A DNA stretch of 64,000 nucleotides from Halomonas sp. KAO (GTDB taxonomy: Bacteria; Pseudomonadota; Gammaproteobacteria; Pseudomonadales; Halomonadaceae): contig NZ_JADNRL010000010.1 of assembly GCF_015595025.1 (NCBI RefSeq), positions 28,144-92,143 of the forward strand. Direction: 5' to 3'. The position numbers were made by a program, and so were the translations under genes. Below, one piece after another: positions 1 to 7,991 of this stretch. The notes below the pieces were generated by a model. The model saw only the letters and a list, made by a program, of their open reading frames with translations, searched no databases and was not told where the DNA came from. The number at the start of each line of letters is the position of its first letter. The first letter of the stretch is position 1.

Positions 1-425
1 ACACCAAGGTGAAGGCTCCCTACGTGCGCCTGGCCGACATCAAGACCGGTGAGCTCGGCGATACCATCCACAAGTACGACATGCGCATCTGCCAGCCCAA
101 CCAGGACCATATGGAGATGCCCGGCCTGCACTCCCTGGAGCACCTGATGGCGGAGCTGTCGCGCAACCACTCCGACAAGGTGGTCGACATCAGCCCCATG
201 GGCTGCCAGACCGGCTTCTACATCGCGATGATCAACCACGATGACTACGAGGGCGTGCTGACCCTGCTCGAGAACACCCTCAAGGATGTGCTCGAGGCCG
301 ACGAGGTGCCGGCCTGCAACGAGATGCAGTGCGGCTGGGCGGCCAGCCACAGCCTCGAGGGGGCCAAGCAGATCGCCCGCGGCTTCCTGGCCAAGCGCAA
401 CGAGTGGACGGAAATCTTCGCATGA
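1..425 (+). CDS. luxS: S-ribosylhomocysteine lyase LuxS (5' end cut by window)
   Basis: LuxS cleaves S-ribosylhomocysteine to homocysteine and DPD, the precursor of autoinducer-2, in the activated methyl cycle. The reading frame is open from the first bases (it enters as [10 protein letters not shown]), so roughly the first dozen residues lie outside the window; the GTG at 9 is internal and not the start. The metal-binding HSLEH motif (HxxEH) and the [13 protein letters not shown] block with its catalytic Cys are present, and the end has near-normal family length. The stop TGA overlaps the ATG of mtnN by four bases, so the two consecutive steps of SAH recycling are translationally coupled. 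Confidence 0.96.
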   Translation, partial: TKVKAPYVRLADIKTGELGDTIHKYDMRICQPNQDHMEMPGLHSLEHLMAELSRNHSDKVVDISPMGCQTGFYIAMINHDDYEGVLTLLENTLKDVLEADEVPACNEMQCGWAASHSLEGAKQIARGFLAKRNEWTEIFA

Positions 426-1156
426 GGCGCATCGGCATCATCGGCGCCATGAGCCAGGAGGTGGAACGACTCGCCTCCCTGCTCGAGGGGTGCGAGACCC
501 ATACCCACGTCGGCAGCACCTTCTACAGCGGCAAGCTGCACGGCGTGGAGGTGGTGATCCTGCAGTCGGGCATCGGCAAGGTGAATGCCGCCGTCGGCAC
601 CACCCTGCTGCTCGACATGTACCAGCCCGAGGCGATCATCAATACCGGCTCCGCCGGTGGCTTCGGCGAGGGGCTCGAGATCGGCGATATCGTGGTCTCG
701 AACGAGGTCCGCCACCACGACGTGGATGCCGTGGTATTCGGCTACGAGCATGGCCAGGTCCCCGACATGCCGGCGGCCTACCTGCCCGACGAACGGCTGG
801 TTCACCTGGCCCGGGAGTGTGTCGAGGCGCTGGGCGAGGTCCGGGTGGTCGAGGGGCTGATCGCCACCGGCGATGTGTTCATGGCCTGCCCCGACCTGGT
901 AGCCCAGACCCGTCGGCGCTTCCCCACCATGCTCGCCGCCGAGATGGAGGCCGCGGCCATCGCCCAAACCTGCCACCTCTACGGCTGCCCCTTCGTGGTG
1001 ATCCGCGCCCTCTCGGATATCCCCGGCGGCGGCGACAACCACCTCTCCTTCGAGGAGTTCCTGGAGAAGGCCGCCCTGCACTCCTCGAAGATGATCGAGG
1101 CGATGGTGGCCCGCCTGGGCGATCGGCAGCGTGAAACCGTGGCACAGAGCGCCTGA
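422..1156 (+). CDS. mtnN: 5'-methylthioadenosine/S-adenosylhomocysteine nucleosidase
   Basis: MtnN (Pfs) removes adenine from SAH and methylthioadenosine, making the S-ribosylhomocysteine that LuxS consumes. The ATG at 422 overlaps the luxS stop and gives [15 protein letters not shown], the classic N-terminus with the catalytic Glu at residue 13. INTGSAGG, the EMEAAAIA adenosine-site block and RALSDIPGG carrying the catalytic Asp follow in the expected order. Length is 244 residues, slightly longer than the E. coli enzyme. A perfect hairpin lies 63 bases after the stop. Confidence 0.97.
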   Translation: MRRIGIIGAMSQEVERLASLLEGCETHTHVGSTFYSGKLHGVEVVILQSGIGKVNAAVGTTLLLDMYQPEAIINTGSAGGFGEGLEIGDIVVSNEVRHHDVDAVVFGYEHGQVPDMPAAYLPDERLVHLARECVEALGEVRVVEGLIATGDVFMACPDLVAQTRRRFPTMLAAEMEAAAIAQTCHLYGCPFVVIRALSDIPGGGDNHLSFEEFLEKAALHSSKMIEAMVARLGDRQRETVAQSA

Positions 1157-1219
1157 CGCACACACCACCATCGCCGGTGTTGCAGGCGCCCGACCTGTCG
1201 AGCGTTAACGCTACATAGC

Positions 1220-1252
1220 CCCGTGACTGCCGCCAACAGCGGCAGTCACGGG
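1220..1252. terminator. Bidirectional terminator-like hairpin between mtnN and pyrC
   Basis: A perfect 14-bp inverted repeat (arms 1220-1233 and 1239-1252) with a 5-base loop lies between the convergent mtnN and pyrC. There is no strong T-run on either side, so efficiency is uncertain, but position and stability suit a shared transcription end. Confidence 0.6.
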
Positions 1253-1291
1253 CACTCGTGTTATCGGGCGGTAGCGAAGGCATCAGGCCGA

Positions 1292-2332
1292 CTATTCGTC
1301 GACTAGCTTCCACTCCAGCATCTCGCCGGCCATCAGCGGCACGATGCGCGCCCCGTCGGCATAGGGCAGCGACTCGGGAAGCTGCCAGGGCTCGCGCACC
1401 AGGGTGATGGTATCGGCGTTGCGCGGCAGGCCGTAGAAATCCGGGCCGTGGTGGCTGGCGAAGCCTTCCAGGCGATCCAGGGCGCCGGCCTGCTCGAAGG
1501 CGGCGGCGTAGTACTCGATCGCCGCCGGCGCGGTATAGGCCCCGGCACAGCCACAGGCGCTCTCCTTGTCACCCTGGGCATGGGGGGCGCTGTCGGTACC
1601 CAGGAAGAACTTGGGGCTGCCCGAGGTGGCCGCCGCCAGCAGTGCCTCGCGATGGCGCTCGCGCTTGAGGATCGGCAGGCAATAGTAGTGGGGCCGAATG
1701 CCACCCACCAGCATATGGTTGCGGTTGAACAGCAGATGATGGGCGGTGATGGTCGCGCCCACACTGGCCGGTGCCGCGGCCACGAATTCGGCCGCCTCGG
1801 CCGTGGTGATATGCTCGAACACCACGCTGAGGCTCGGGTGGCGCTCCAGCAGGGGCTTGAGCACCTTCTCGATAAACACCGCCTCGCGATCGAAGATATC
1901 GATCTCGGCGTCGGTCACCTCACCATGCATCAGCAGCGGGATCCCCAGCCTCGCCATGGCGGCGATGGCGGCATCGCACTGCGCCAGGTCGGTCACCCCG
2001 GAGGCGGAGTTGGTGGTGGCGCCGGCGGGATAGAGCTTGACCGCCTGCACCAGGCCGCTGGCATGGGCACGCTCGATCTCCTCGGCGGGCGTGTTGTCGG
2101 TGAGATAGAGGGTCATCAGCGGCTCGAAGCGGCTACCCTCGGGCAACGCCGCCAGGATCCGCTCGCGATAGGCCAGCGCCTGTTCGGTGGTGGTCACCGG
2201 CGGCGTCAGGTTGGGCATGATGATGGCACGGCCCATCTGGCGAGCGGAGGCCTCGACCACGGCGGCCAGCGCCTGGTCGTCGCGTAGATGAAGATGCCAG
2301 TCGTCGGGGCGAGTCAGGGTCAGGGTAGTCAC
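1292..2332 (-). CDS. pyrC: Dihydroorotase
   Basis: PyrC cyclises carbamoyl-aspartate to dihydroorotate in pyrimidine synthesis. The GTG at 2332 is chosen because AGGA stands just upstream and the protein then begins [17 protein letters not shown], as in class II dihydroorotases. The metal-binding HLHLR pair, [12 protein letters not shown] with the Lys expected to be carboxylated, LLMHGE and GTDSAPHA are all present. The 346-residue length matches E. coli PyrC (348). An open frame continues upstream to 2449 but consists of low-complexity repeated sequence and is unlikely to be translated. Confidence 0.95.
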   Translation of the reverse strand: MTTLTLTRPDDWHLHLRDDQALAAVVEASARQMGRAIIMPNLTPPVTTTEQALAYRERILAALPEGSRFEPLMTLYLTDNTPAEEIERAHASGLVQAVKLYPAGATTNSASGVTDLAQCDAAIAAMARLGIPLLMHGEVTDAEIDIFDREAVFIEKVLKPLLERHPSLSVVFEHITTAEAAEFVAAAPASVGATITAHHLLFNRNHMLVGGIRPHYYCLPILKRERHREALLAAATSGSPKFFLGTDSAPHAQGDKESACGCAGAYTAPAAIEYYAAAFEQAGALDRLEGFASHHGPDFYGLPRNADTITLVREPWQLPESLPYADGARIVPLMAGEMLEWKLVDE

Positions 2333-2340
2333 GGGGGATC

Positions 2341-2394
2341 CTGTAGTAGTGAGTTCAAATGTAGTGGCGAGTTCGAATGTAGCGACGGGGTCAA
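2341..2394. repeat. Short imperfect tandem repeat upstream of pyrC
   Basis: Three imperfect units of about 18 bp, related to GTAGTGAGTTCRAAT, sit immediately upstream of the pyrC start, in its presumed promoter or leader. Units one and two differ by a few bases; the third is more degraded. Confidence 0.55.
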
Positions 2395-2456
2395 TCGATG
2401 TCGCGCCAGTATACCGAATGCCGCCGTGCAGGGCAGAACCGCGAACCATATAGTCT

Positions 2457-2621
2457 CAGGGCTATCGCAGCTAGCTCTGCAAGGGGCGCCGGGGACAGAT
2501 CGTAGAAGGGGTCCTACGCCAGGGATGGCGTCGGTAGCGCCCATGGAGGGGTTCACAGCGCCCCTTCGCAGATCTGTCGACGGATCAGCCCCAGGCCACA
2601 ACCTCAACTGCGATAGCCCTG
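2457..2621. repeat. Intergenic repeat element bounded by 14-bp inverted ends
   Basis: The 2333-2668 gap between divergent pyrC and the EamA gene holds a segment whose ends are a perfect 14-bp inverted repeat (2457-2470 against 2608-2621). Inside are further palindromic words (GACAGATC near 2493 and AGATCTGTC near 2572). No credible ORF lies inside. The organisation resembles a non-coding palindromic repeat; from memory such units recur in Halomonadaceae intergenic regions, but that cannot be checked here. Confidence 0.55.
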
Positions 2622-2668
2622 CATATAGTCTGGTAGCATGCTGGTTTTGCCTCTTCACCGGACGCCCT

Positions 2669-3565
2669 ATGACCGACTCCCTGGAGCGCAGTCCGCTGCG
2701 CGCCGACCTGCTGCTGCTGACCGTCACCCTGCTCGCCGCCGCCGGCTGGATCTTCTCCAAGGAGGCCCTCGCGGGCATGCCACCGTTGCTGTTTATCGGC
2801 ACACGCTTCCTGCTCGCGGGGCTGATCCTGGTGCTGTTCGCCCTTCCCGCCCTGCGCCGGCTGAGCCGACGCGACCTGGCCACCAGCGCCGGCGTGGGCC
2901 TGCTCTTCAGCGCCGCGCTAGGCTTCTGGGTCATGGGGCTCTTCCACTCCCGCCACCTGGGCGAGAGCGCCTTTATCAATAGCCTGGGCATCCTGCTGGT
3001 GCCGGTGGTGGCCCGCCTGCTGTTCGGCGACCGACCGCCGCGCACCACCTGGATCGCCCTGCCCATCGCGCTGATCGGCTTCGGCCTGCTGTCGCTGAAT
3101 GCCGGGCTGCGCCTGGAGCCCAGCCAGTGGCTGATCGCCACTTCGGCGCTGCTCTTCTCGCTGCTGATCAACACCAATACGCGGGTGGTACGCCACCTGC
3201 CCGCCCTGCCGCTTACCGCCATCCAGCTTACCGTCGTCGGCGTTCTGCTAAGCCTGGCCTCGGCGCTGGTGGAGCCATGGCCGGCGCGGTTAGGCGGCGA
3301 TATCCTGGGCTGGCTGGCGGCCAGCATCCTGCTCTCGAGCACCCTGCGCTTCTTCCTGCAGATTCACGCCCAGGGCCTCACCACCCCGAGCCACGCTGCG
3401 GTCATCCTGATGCTCGAGGCGGTCTGGACCGCACTGCTGGCCGCCGCCTGGTACGGCGAGACCATGACCCTGCTGCAGCTCGCCGGCTGTTCGCTGATCT
3501 TCACCGCCCTGCTGATCAATCGCTGGTACTGGGTCCGCAAGCTGGTGCTGCGCCTCGCCACCTAG
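2669..3565 (+). CDS. EamA/DMT-family inner-membrane transporter
   Basis: Ten hydrophobic segments across 298 residues, arranged as two EamA repeats (about 1-145 and 150-290), identify a drug/metabolite-type exporter. Its substrate cannot be told from sequence. ATG 2669 (MTDSLERSPLRADLL) is preferred because the first membrane helix begins directly afterwards and the longer upstream frame runs through an intergenic repeat; no clear ribosome-binding site is visible. It is divergent from pyrC and probably monocistronic. Confidence 0.85.
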   Translation: MTDSLERSPLRADLLLLTVTLLAAAGWIFSKEALAGMPPLLFIGTRFLLAGLILVLFALPALRRLSRRDLATSAGVGLLFSAALGFWVMGLFHSRHLGESAFINSLGILLVPVVARLLFGDRPPRTTWIALPIALIGFGLLSLNAGLRLEPSQWLIATSALLFSLLINTNTRVVRHLPALPLTAIQLTVVGVLLSLASALVEPWPARLGGDILGWLAASILLSSTLRFFLQIHAQGLTTPSHAAVILMLEAVWTALLAAAWYGETMTLLQLAGCSLIFTALLINRWYWVRKLVLRLAT

Positions 3566-3644
3566 CGCCTCCGGAAGCACCTAGCCACTCGCCAGGCAGC
3601 CAGGATATCCCGTATCATGCGGCCAGATTTCAGGGAGAGAAAAG

Positions 3645-4064
3645 ATGCCCAAGGTTCGCCACTATGCCGATCTGGCTGCCAGCATGGCCGGTTTGATGTG
3701 GCTGGTCGTGTACTGGTCGATCAGCCTGTCGGCCCACCTGGGCAATCTTCAGCCCACCGTGGCGGCCCTGCTGTTGCTCGGCACCACCGTGCTGGTCACC
3801 TTCGTGCACCGGCCCACCCGTGTTCTCCTGCGCCGCTATCACGTCAGGAAGCGTCGCACCGAGATGTGGATGCATATCCTGGCGCTGCCACTGTTTCTCG
3901 CCTTTTTGTTCGGCATCACCTTCGAGTTGATCTTCGCGCCCCTGAGCGGCGTACAGAAGCTGCTGCTGTTCAATGTGATGGCCACCGCCGGCTGGCTGGT
4001 GTTCGTCGTCACCCTGATGGTCAAGCTGGCCACCCACCAGATAAAACGGCGCCGCAAGGCCTGA
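3645..4064 (+). CDS. Small four-helix membrane protein of unknown function
   Basis: This 139-residue protein has four predicted membrane helices (about 12-30, 40-57, 75-95 and 107-130) separated by Arg/Lys-rich loops, and a basic C-terminus (IKRRRKA). The ATG at 3645 follows a clear GGGAGAG ribosome-binding site. I recognise no family. Codon use looks like the neighbours, and it sits between the EamA gene and a convergent oxidase gene. Confidence 0.8.
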   Translation: MPKVRHYADLAASMAGLMWLVVYWSISLSAHLGNLQPTVAALLLLGTTVLVTFVHRPTRVLLRRYHVRKRRTEMWMHILALPLFLAFLFGITFELIFAPLSGVQKLLLFNVMATAGWLVFVVTLMVKLATHQIKRRRKA

Positions 4065-4079
4065 TAGGCCCTGCGGCGC
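4048..4079. terminator. Hairpin overlapping the stop of the membrane protein gene
   Basis: CGCCGCAAGGCC pairs with GGCCCTGCGGCG with one imperfect position and a 5-base loop, between two convergent genes. There is no T-tract. Confidence 0.45.
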
Positions 4080-4131
4080 TGCTGAGGTAGTCACCTCGAC
4101 TTGCCCCATGCCCTCCAGGGTGACGCCAGAC

Positions 4132-5376
4132 TCAGAAGCGTGTGGCGCTGAAGGGTGCCATATCCACCTCGGGCGTCTCGCCTGCCATCATCTGGCTCAA
4201 CAGCAGCCCGGTCACCGGTCCCAGGGTAAAGCCCTGATGGCCGTGGCCGAAGGCCAGCCACATTCCGTCCTGCTTGGGTGCCGGGCCGATGATCGGTTTC
4301 ATGTCCGGCAGGCAGGGGCGCGCGCCCTTCCAGGGCTCGGGGTCGCGCCGCTCACCCAGCGGGTAGATCTTCCTTGCGGCCCGCTCCGCCGCCTTGAGCT
4401 GCTTGAACTTGGGGGGGGCATCCAGGTCGGCCAGCTCGGCCCCGGTGGTCAGGCGGATCCCCGCCCGCATCGGCTCGAGCAGGAAGCCGGTCTCGGCATC
4501 CATGATCCAGTGGTTGAGATGCGCATTGTCATCGGCGCTGGCGTAGTGCATATGGTAGCCGCGCTTGGCGAACAGCGGCACCGAGATACCCTGACGCTTG
4601 AGCAACTTGTCGCTCCACGGACCGAGCGCCACCACCAGCTGTTCCGCCTCCAGCGATTCGCGATCGGTGGTCACCTTCCAGCCCTTGCCGCCCTTCTCGA
4701 CACCCTGCACCTCGGCCTTAAGGAAGCGGCCGCCCTGCTGCTGGAAGTTCTCGGCATAGGCCTGCACCAGCGCGCCGGGATCAGCGACGGTCCACGGCTG
4801 GGTCCAGTGAATGGCACCCACCAGCCCCTTCTTGAGATGGGGTTCCTTGGCATATAGGCCGGCGGCATCGAGCACTTCGAACTCGACACCGTAGAGGTCA
4901 CGGTTCTCCCGAGCCTCGACGATACGCTCATCGAAGGCCTTCTGCGTGTGGTAGAGCTCGAGCCAACCGTCGCGACGCACCAGATGGTCGGCACCGGCGG
5001 CCTCGATCATCGGGGCATGGGTCTCCAGGCAGCGCATGATCAGTGACGCATACTCCGGCACGATCTTGGCGTAGCGGGTCTTGCCGGAGTTGAGCCAGTA
5101 CTGAAGCAGCGGGCTGGCGGCGCTCAACATGCCCGCCGTACGATAACGAATATCCACCTCGCGATTGGGCAGCACGCGCATCAGCGTGCCGAGATCGCGG
5201 GGAAAGGCGTAGGGCCGCACCGATTCGCGCTGGATGATGCCGGCATTGCCGAAGGAGGTCTCGCGGCCCGGCTCGCGGCGGTCCACCAGCGTCACCGAAT
5301 GGCCCTGGCGCACCAGATGCCAGGCCACCGAAACGCCGACCATGCCGGCCCCCAGAACCACGATTTCACGAGACAT
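4132..5376 (-). CDS. DadA-like FAD-dependent D-amino-acid dehydrogenase/oxidoreductase
   Basis: A 414-residue DAO-fold flavoprotein. It starts MSREIVVLGAGMVGVSVAW with the GxGxxG dinucleotide motif, followed by VTLVDRREPG with the acidic residue that binds FAD ribose and a conserved ETSFGNAG turn. Near the C-terminus FGHGHQGFTLGPVTG closes the FAD site, as in the DadA small-subunit family. Such enzymes oxidise D-amino acids or related amines and pass electrons to the membrane. ATG 5376 is chosen because GAGGTG precedes it and the glycine-rich motif must be near the N-terminus. The exact substrate is unknown. Confidence 0.88.
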   Translation of the reverse strand: MSREIVVLGAGMVGVSVAWHLVRQGHSVTLVDRREPGRETSFGNAGIIQRESVRPYAFPRDLGTLMRVLPNREVDIRYRTAGMLSAASPLLQYWLNSGKTRYAKIVPEYASLIMRCLETHAPMIEAAGADHLVRRDGWLELYHTQKAFDERIVEARENRDLYGVEFEVLDAAGLYAKEPHLKKGLVGAIHWTQPWTVADPGALVQAYAENFQQQGGRFLKAEVQGVEKGGKGWKVTTDRESLEAEQLVVALGPWSDKLLKRQGISVPLFAKRGYHMHYASADDNAHLNHWIMDAETGFLLEPMRAGIRLTTGAELADLDAPPKFKQLKAAERAARKIYPLGERRDPEPWKGARPCLPDMKPIIGPAPKQDGMWLAFGHGHQGFTLGPVTGLLLSQMMAGETPEVDMAPFSATRF

Positions 5377-5626
5377 CACCAACACCTCACTGGAAAGAAC
5401 GCAGGCCTCACCACAGGGAGAGGCCCACTCAACGAATGACGTTTCCATGCCACCGGGCCAGCTGCAACCCGACGGCGAAAGACTCAGGGCATCATAACGT
5501 TTCACCGGCAGGCAAGGCTTCCAAATACCTTCCCGAAAACATGATTTCTTACCGTTTTTCTGCCGACATTCAGATGGATACCCCAGAGGAAGAAAAAGAT
5601 TCAGGCCACACCTCTTCAACCATTTA

Positions 5627-5676
5627 GGTCTTCAGCCACTTGGCTCTTCAGCCATCCAGGTCTTCAGCCATCTGCG
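5627..5676. repeat. Three 16-bp tandem repeats at the 3' end of the terB-like gene
   Basis: The unit GGTCTTCAGCCATC-like repeats three times (near 5630, 5645 and 5660). The last unit contains the stop codon of the minus-strand TerB-like gene. The 5377-5663 gap upstream of the oxidase otherwise shows no gene. Confidence 0.6.
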
Positions 5677-6134
5677 CTGGCCCCGTCCTGCTGCACCTGC
5701 AGTTTGGTGCGGATGAAGTCAGCGTGGCTGACATGCAGCAGCTCGGCCAGCTGGCGAATACGATGCTCCTCCAGATGGTGCTGCTCACCGTCGGCCAGCG
5801 CCAGCGCCCACATCATGCGCACCAGCTCGCAGCGCCGGGCGTAGTCGTAATGCTGTCTGATCAACGAGACGAACTGATAGTGATCGACGGCACCCTCGAC
5901 CTCCTGCTGGGCCAGGTTCATCAGCTCGTCGATCGCCTCGTCGCTGACGCTCAGATGTCGACGCAGCTGATCCCGTAACGTCTCGAGTTCATCCGAGGTG
6001 ACCTCGTAGTCGGCGCGTATCACCTCGCAGAGCAGCGCCGCGGCGGCAAGCTCCAGGCTCGGTGCCTCACGCCCGGCGCCGTCGCCCTCCTCCGCGAGCA
6101 TCTGCTGAAAGAACTGCTGGATATTGGCTAGCAC
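5664..6134 (-). CDS. TerB-family (tellurite resistance TerB-like) protein
   Basis: A 156-residue all-helical protein with TerB-type signatures: ALLCEVIRADYEVTSDELETL and, about 70 residues on, MMWALALADGEQHHLEEHRIRQL (each split by a few residues from related repeats), two acidic helical hairpins thought to bind divalent metal. The GTG at 6134 is chosen because AAGGAG lies six bases upstream; the longer frame is Arg/Cys-rich noise. It ends a minus-strand set with the membrane protein at 6199-6702. Its role is unknown; TerB-like proteins occur far outside tellurite operons. Confidence 0.8.
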   Translation of the reverse strand: MLANIQQFFQQMLAEEGDGAGREAPSLELAAAALLCEVIRADYEVTSDELETLRDQLRRHLSVSDEAIDELMNLAQQEVEGAVDHYQFVSLIRQHYDYARRCELVRMMWALALADGEQHHLEEHRIRQLAELLHVSHADFIRTKLQVQQDGASADG

Positions 6135-6198
6135 AAGCTTCTCCTTCGGTGGCTTCCTCGGTAAGACTCGCCAACGTTGCGCGGGTTCGCACCCCCGG

Positions 6199-6702
6199 TT
6201 ACCCCCGACAGCGCCAGCGTGCCAGCAGGGAGAGCAGCGCCAGGCCAAGCAGCACCGCCGCCGCCCAGCCAATCACCATCACCACCTGGGCAAACGAGGC
6301 CGGCGCTTCCACGGGACGATGCTGCAGGCCGAACACCACGAGTCGGCCGAAGGCATAGAGCATCAGGGCCAGGCTGGCGAGGGGCAACAAGGAACGGTTC
6401 GCCGCCAACCCGCGGGTCAGGCCCCAGGGTTCGCGGGGGGGAGTGGTAGATTGCTTGGCGGCCGCCTTGCGAGGCGTTGCGGCCTTGCCGCTAGATGACT
6501 TGGTGGCAGACGACGTGCTGGCGGACGCCTTGCTCGCCGGCTTTCTGGCCGCGGGCTTGCGGGCCTTCGGCTTGACCTTCGCGCCCCGCGACGGAGAGCC
6601 CCCCAGCCAGCCCAGGGCCCCACGGACCAGGCGCCACAATGCCCAGCCCAGAGTAAAGCTAACCGAGAGGGCGAGACCGCCCATCACCAGCACATACGCC
6701 AT
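6199..6702 (-). CDS. Membrane protein with an Ala/Lys/Ser-rich linker
   Basis: This 167-residue protein has an N-terminal membrane helix (about 1-25), a roughly 60-residue low-complexity linker rich in Ala, Lys, Ser and Pro (for example KPKARKPAARKPASKAS), then two C-terminal helices (about 105-128 and 137-160). ATG 6702 has AAGGA eight bases upstream. The basic linker resembles histone-H1-like tails that can contact DNA or acidic surfaces; that is inference only. It is probably co-transcribed with the TerB-like gene 64 bases downstream. Confidence 0.75.
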   Translation of the reverse strand: MAYVLVMGGLALSVSFTLGWALWRLVRGALGWLGGSPSRGAKVKPKARKPAARKPASKASASTSSATKSSSGKAATPRKAAAKQSTTPPREPWGLTRGLAANRSLLPLASLALMLYAFGRLVVFGLQHRPVEAPASFAQVVMVIGWAAAVLLGLALLSLLARWRCRG

Positions 6703-6759
6703 TGGCGATCCTTGTCGATTCACGGATCGGATATTGTGCCATAGCGAGGCCCTTCAGGG

Positions 6760-6897
6760 TCACGGCAGCACCACGATGGGCACCGTGTTACGCGCCAGCA
6801 GGTCCAGCGGCGCGAGCTCGCTGGAGATCTCGAAGCCAAAGCCCTTTTCGGGACACGCCTGAAACACCTGTGCTGCGCCAAGCGGATCGACCATCAT
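6760..6897 (-). CDS. Possible 45-residue small protein
   Basis: On the minus strand a clear AGGAG stands five bases before tandem ATG codons (6897 and 6894). They open a frame starting MMVDPLGAAQVFQACPEKGF and ending NTVPIVVLP before a TGA at 6760. It lies 57 bases upstream of the membrane-protein gene in the same direction, so it could be the first gene of that set. No family is recognised. The strong ribosome-binding site and position argue for translation; the short length argues caution. Confidence 0.4.
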   Translation of the reverse strand: MMVDPLGAAQVFQACPEKGFGFEISSELAPLDLLARNTVPIVVLP

Positions 6898-7080
6898 GCT
6901 CTCCTGCTACACCGTCATCGGCATCACCCATGGCGACTCCCCTCTACCATGATGCAGGAGGTCGCGGACCGCCAGCTCCCGGAGCAAGACAAGAATGGTA
7001 GACTCCCAGACCATCGGGTTGGGCAATTCTACTTGGGCAGTGTTGTGACTGCCCGGCCCACCATGACAAGGAGTCTCAGC

Positions 7081-7686
7081 ATGGCCCTGATCATCGGCCT
7101 GACCGGCGGCATCGCCTCGGGCAAGTCCACCGTGGCCCGCGCCTTCGCGGCGCTCGGCGCGCCCTGGGTCGACGCCGACGATGTCGCCCGGGAAGTGGTC
7201 GAGCCCGGCGAGCCGGCGCTGGCCGAGATCGCCGAGCGCTTTGGCGCCAGGGTGCTCAACGGCGACGGCACCCTCGATCGTCGCGCCCTGCGCGAGATCG
7301 TCTTCGCCGACGAGCGTGAACGACGCTGGCTGGAGTCGGTCACCCACCCGCGCATCCGGGAGCGGTTGATCGAGCATCTGGCGCACTTTCACGCCTCCGG
7401 CACCCCCTATGGCCTGCTGGTCTCGCCGCTGCTGTTCGAATCCGGCCAGAGCGAGATGGTCGACCGCACCCTGGTGGTCGACGTGCCCGAAGCGCTGCAG
7501 ATCGAGCGCACTGCCGCCCGGGACGATGTCGATGCCGACCAGGCCCGCGCCATCGTCGCCGCCCAGATGCCGCGCCACGAACGCCTGGCCCGCGCCGACG
7601 ACGTGCTGGATAATGGCGGCAGCGAAGAGGCGATGCGCCATCGAGTCAACGAGCTCGATCGGCACTACCGCGAACTGGCGTCCTGA
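7081..7686 (+). CDS. coaE: Dephospho-CoA kinase
   Basis: CoaE phosphorylates dephospho-CoA on the ribose 3'-hydroxyl, the last step of CoA synthesis. The P-loop GLTGGIASGKST occupies residues 6-17, followed by VDADDVAREVVEPGEPAL and the lid region RRALREIVFADERER, ending at 201 residues as usual. ATG 7081 is chosen because AAGGAG precedes it. In many gammaproteobacteria coaE neighbours pilD and yacG; here yacG follows, but pilD is 12 kb away. Confidence 0.97.
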   Translation: MALIIGLTGGIASGKSTVARAFAALGAPWVDADDVAREVVEPGEPALAEIAERFGARVLNGDGTLDRRALREIVFADERERRWLESVTHPRIRERLIEHLAHFHASGTPYGLLVSPLLFESGQSEMVDRTLVVDVPEALQIERTAARDDVDADQARAIVAAQMPRHERLARADDVLDNGGSEEAMRHRVNELDRHYRELAS

Positions 7687-7691
7687 CAGTC

Positions 7692-7724
7692 GGGACAGTC
7701 CCACCCCCGCACGGGGACTGCCCC
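7692..7724. repeat. GGGACAGTCCC-type hairpin between coaE and yacG
   Basis: GGGACAGTCCC (7692-7702) and GGGGACTGCCCC (7713-7724) form an imperfect inverted repeat. The same word pair occurs at 51698-51729, so this is a dispersed element rather than a gene-specific signal. Confidence 0.5.
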
Positions 7725-7760
7725 CTCCCCCCTCGATAGATCCAGAGCCACGGAGCCCCC

Positions 7761-7991
7761 ATGAGCCAATCACAACGCCCCCTGGAAGTCGCCTGCCCCC
7801 AGTGCTACAAGAAGGTCGAATGGCGCGAGGAGAACCCCTACCGCCCCTTCTGCAGCGAACGCTGCCGGCTGATCGATCTCGGCGCCTGGGCCGATGGCAG
7901 CCACCGCATCGCCGGTGAACCGGCCATGGACGAGACCGAGATCGACGAGATGATCCTGCGCGCCGAACGCGATTTCCAGGACGAGCCATGA
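7761..7991 (+). CDS. yacG: DNA gyrase inhibitor / zinc-binding protein YacG
   Basis: A 76-residue protein with the four-Cys zinc site of YacG: C12 and C15 in ACPQC, C31 and C35 in FCSERC, then the [15 protein letters not shown] block and an acidic C-terminal tail. E. coli YacG binds GyrB and blocks gyrase-DNA contact. It lies downstream of coaE and overlaps the next gene by four bases (ATGA), so it is coupled to the Tus homologue. Confidence 0.95.
   Translation: MSQSQRPLEVACPQCYKKVEWREENPYRPFCSERCRLIDLGAWADGSHRIAGEPAMDETEIDEMILRAERDFQDEP

Noticed and set aside
2329..3342. 337-residue minus-strand frame opposite the EamA gene
   Set aside because: Arg/Ser-rich antisense shadow, while the plus strand encodes a clear ten-helix transporter.
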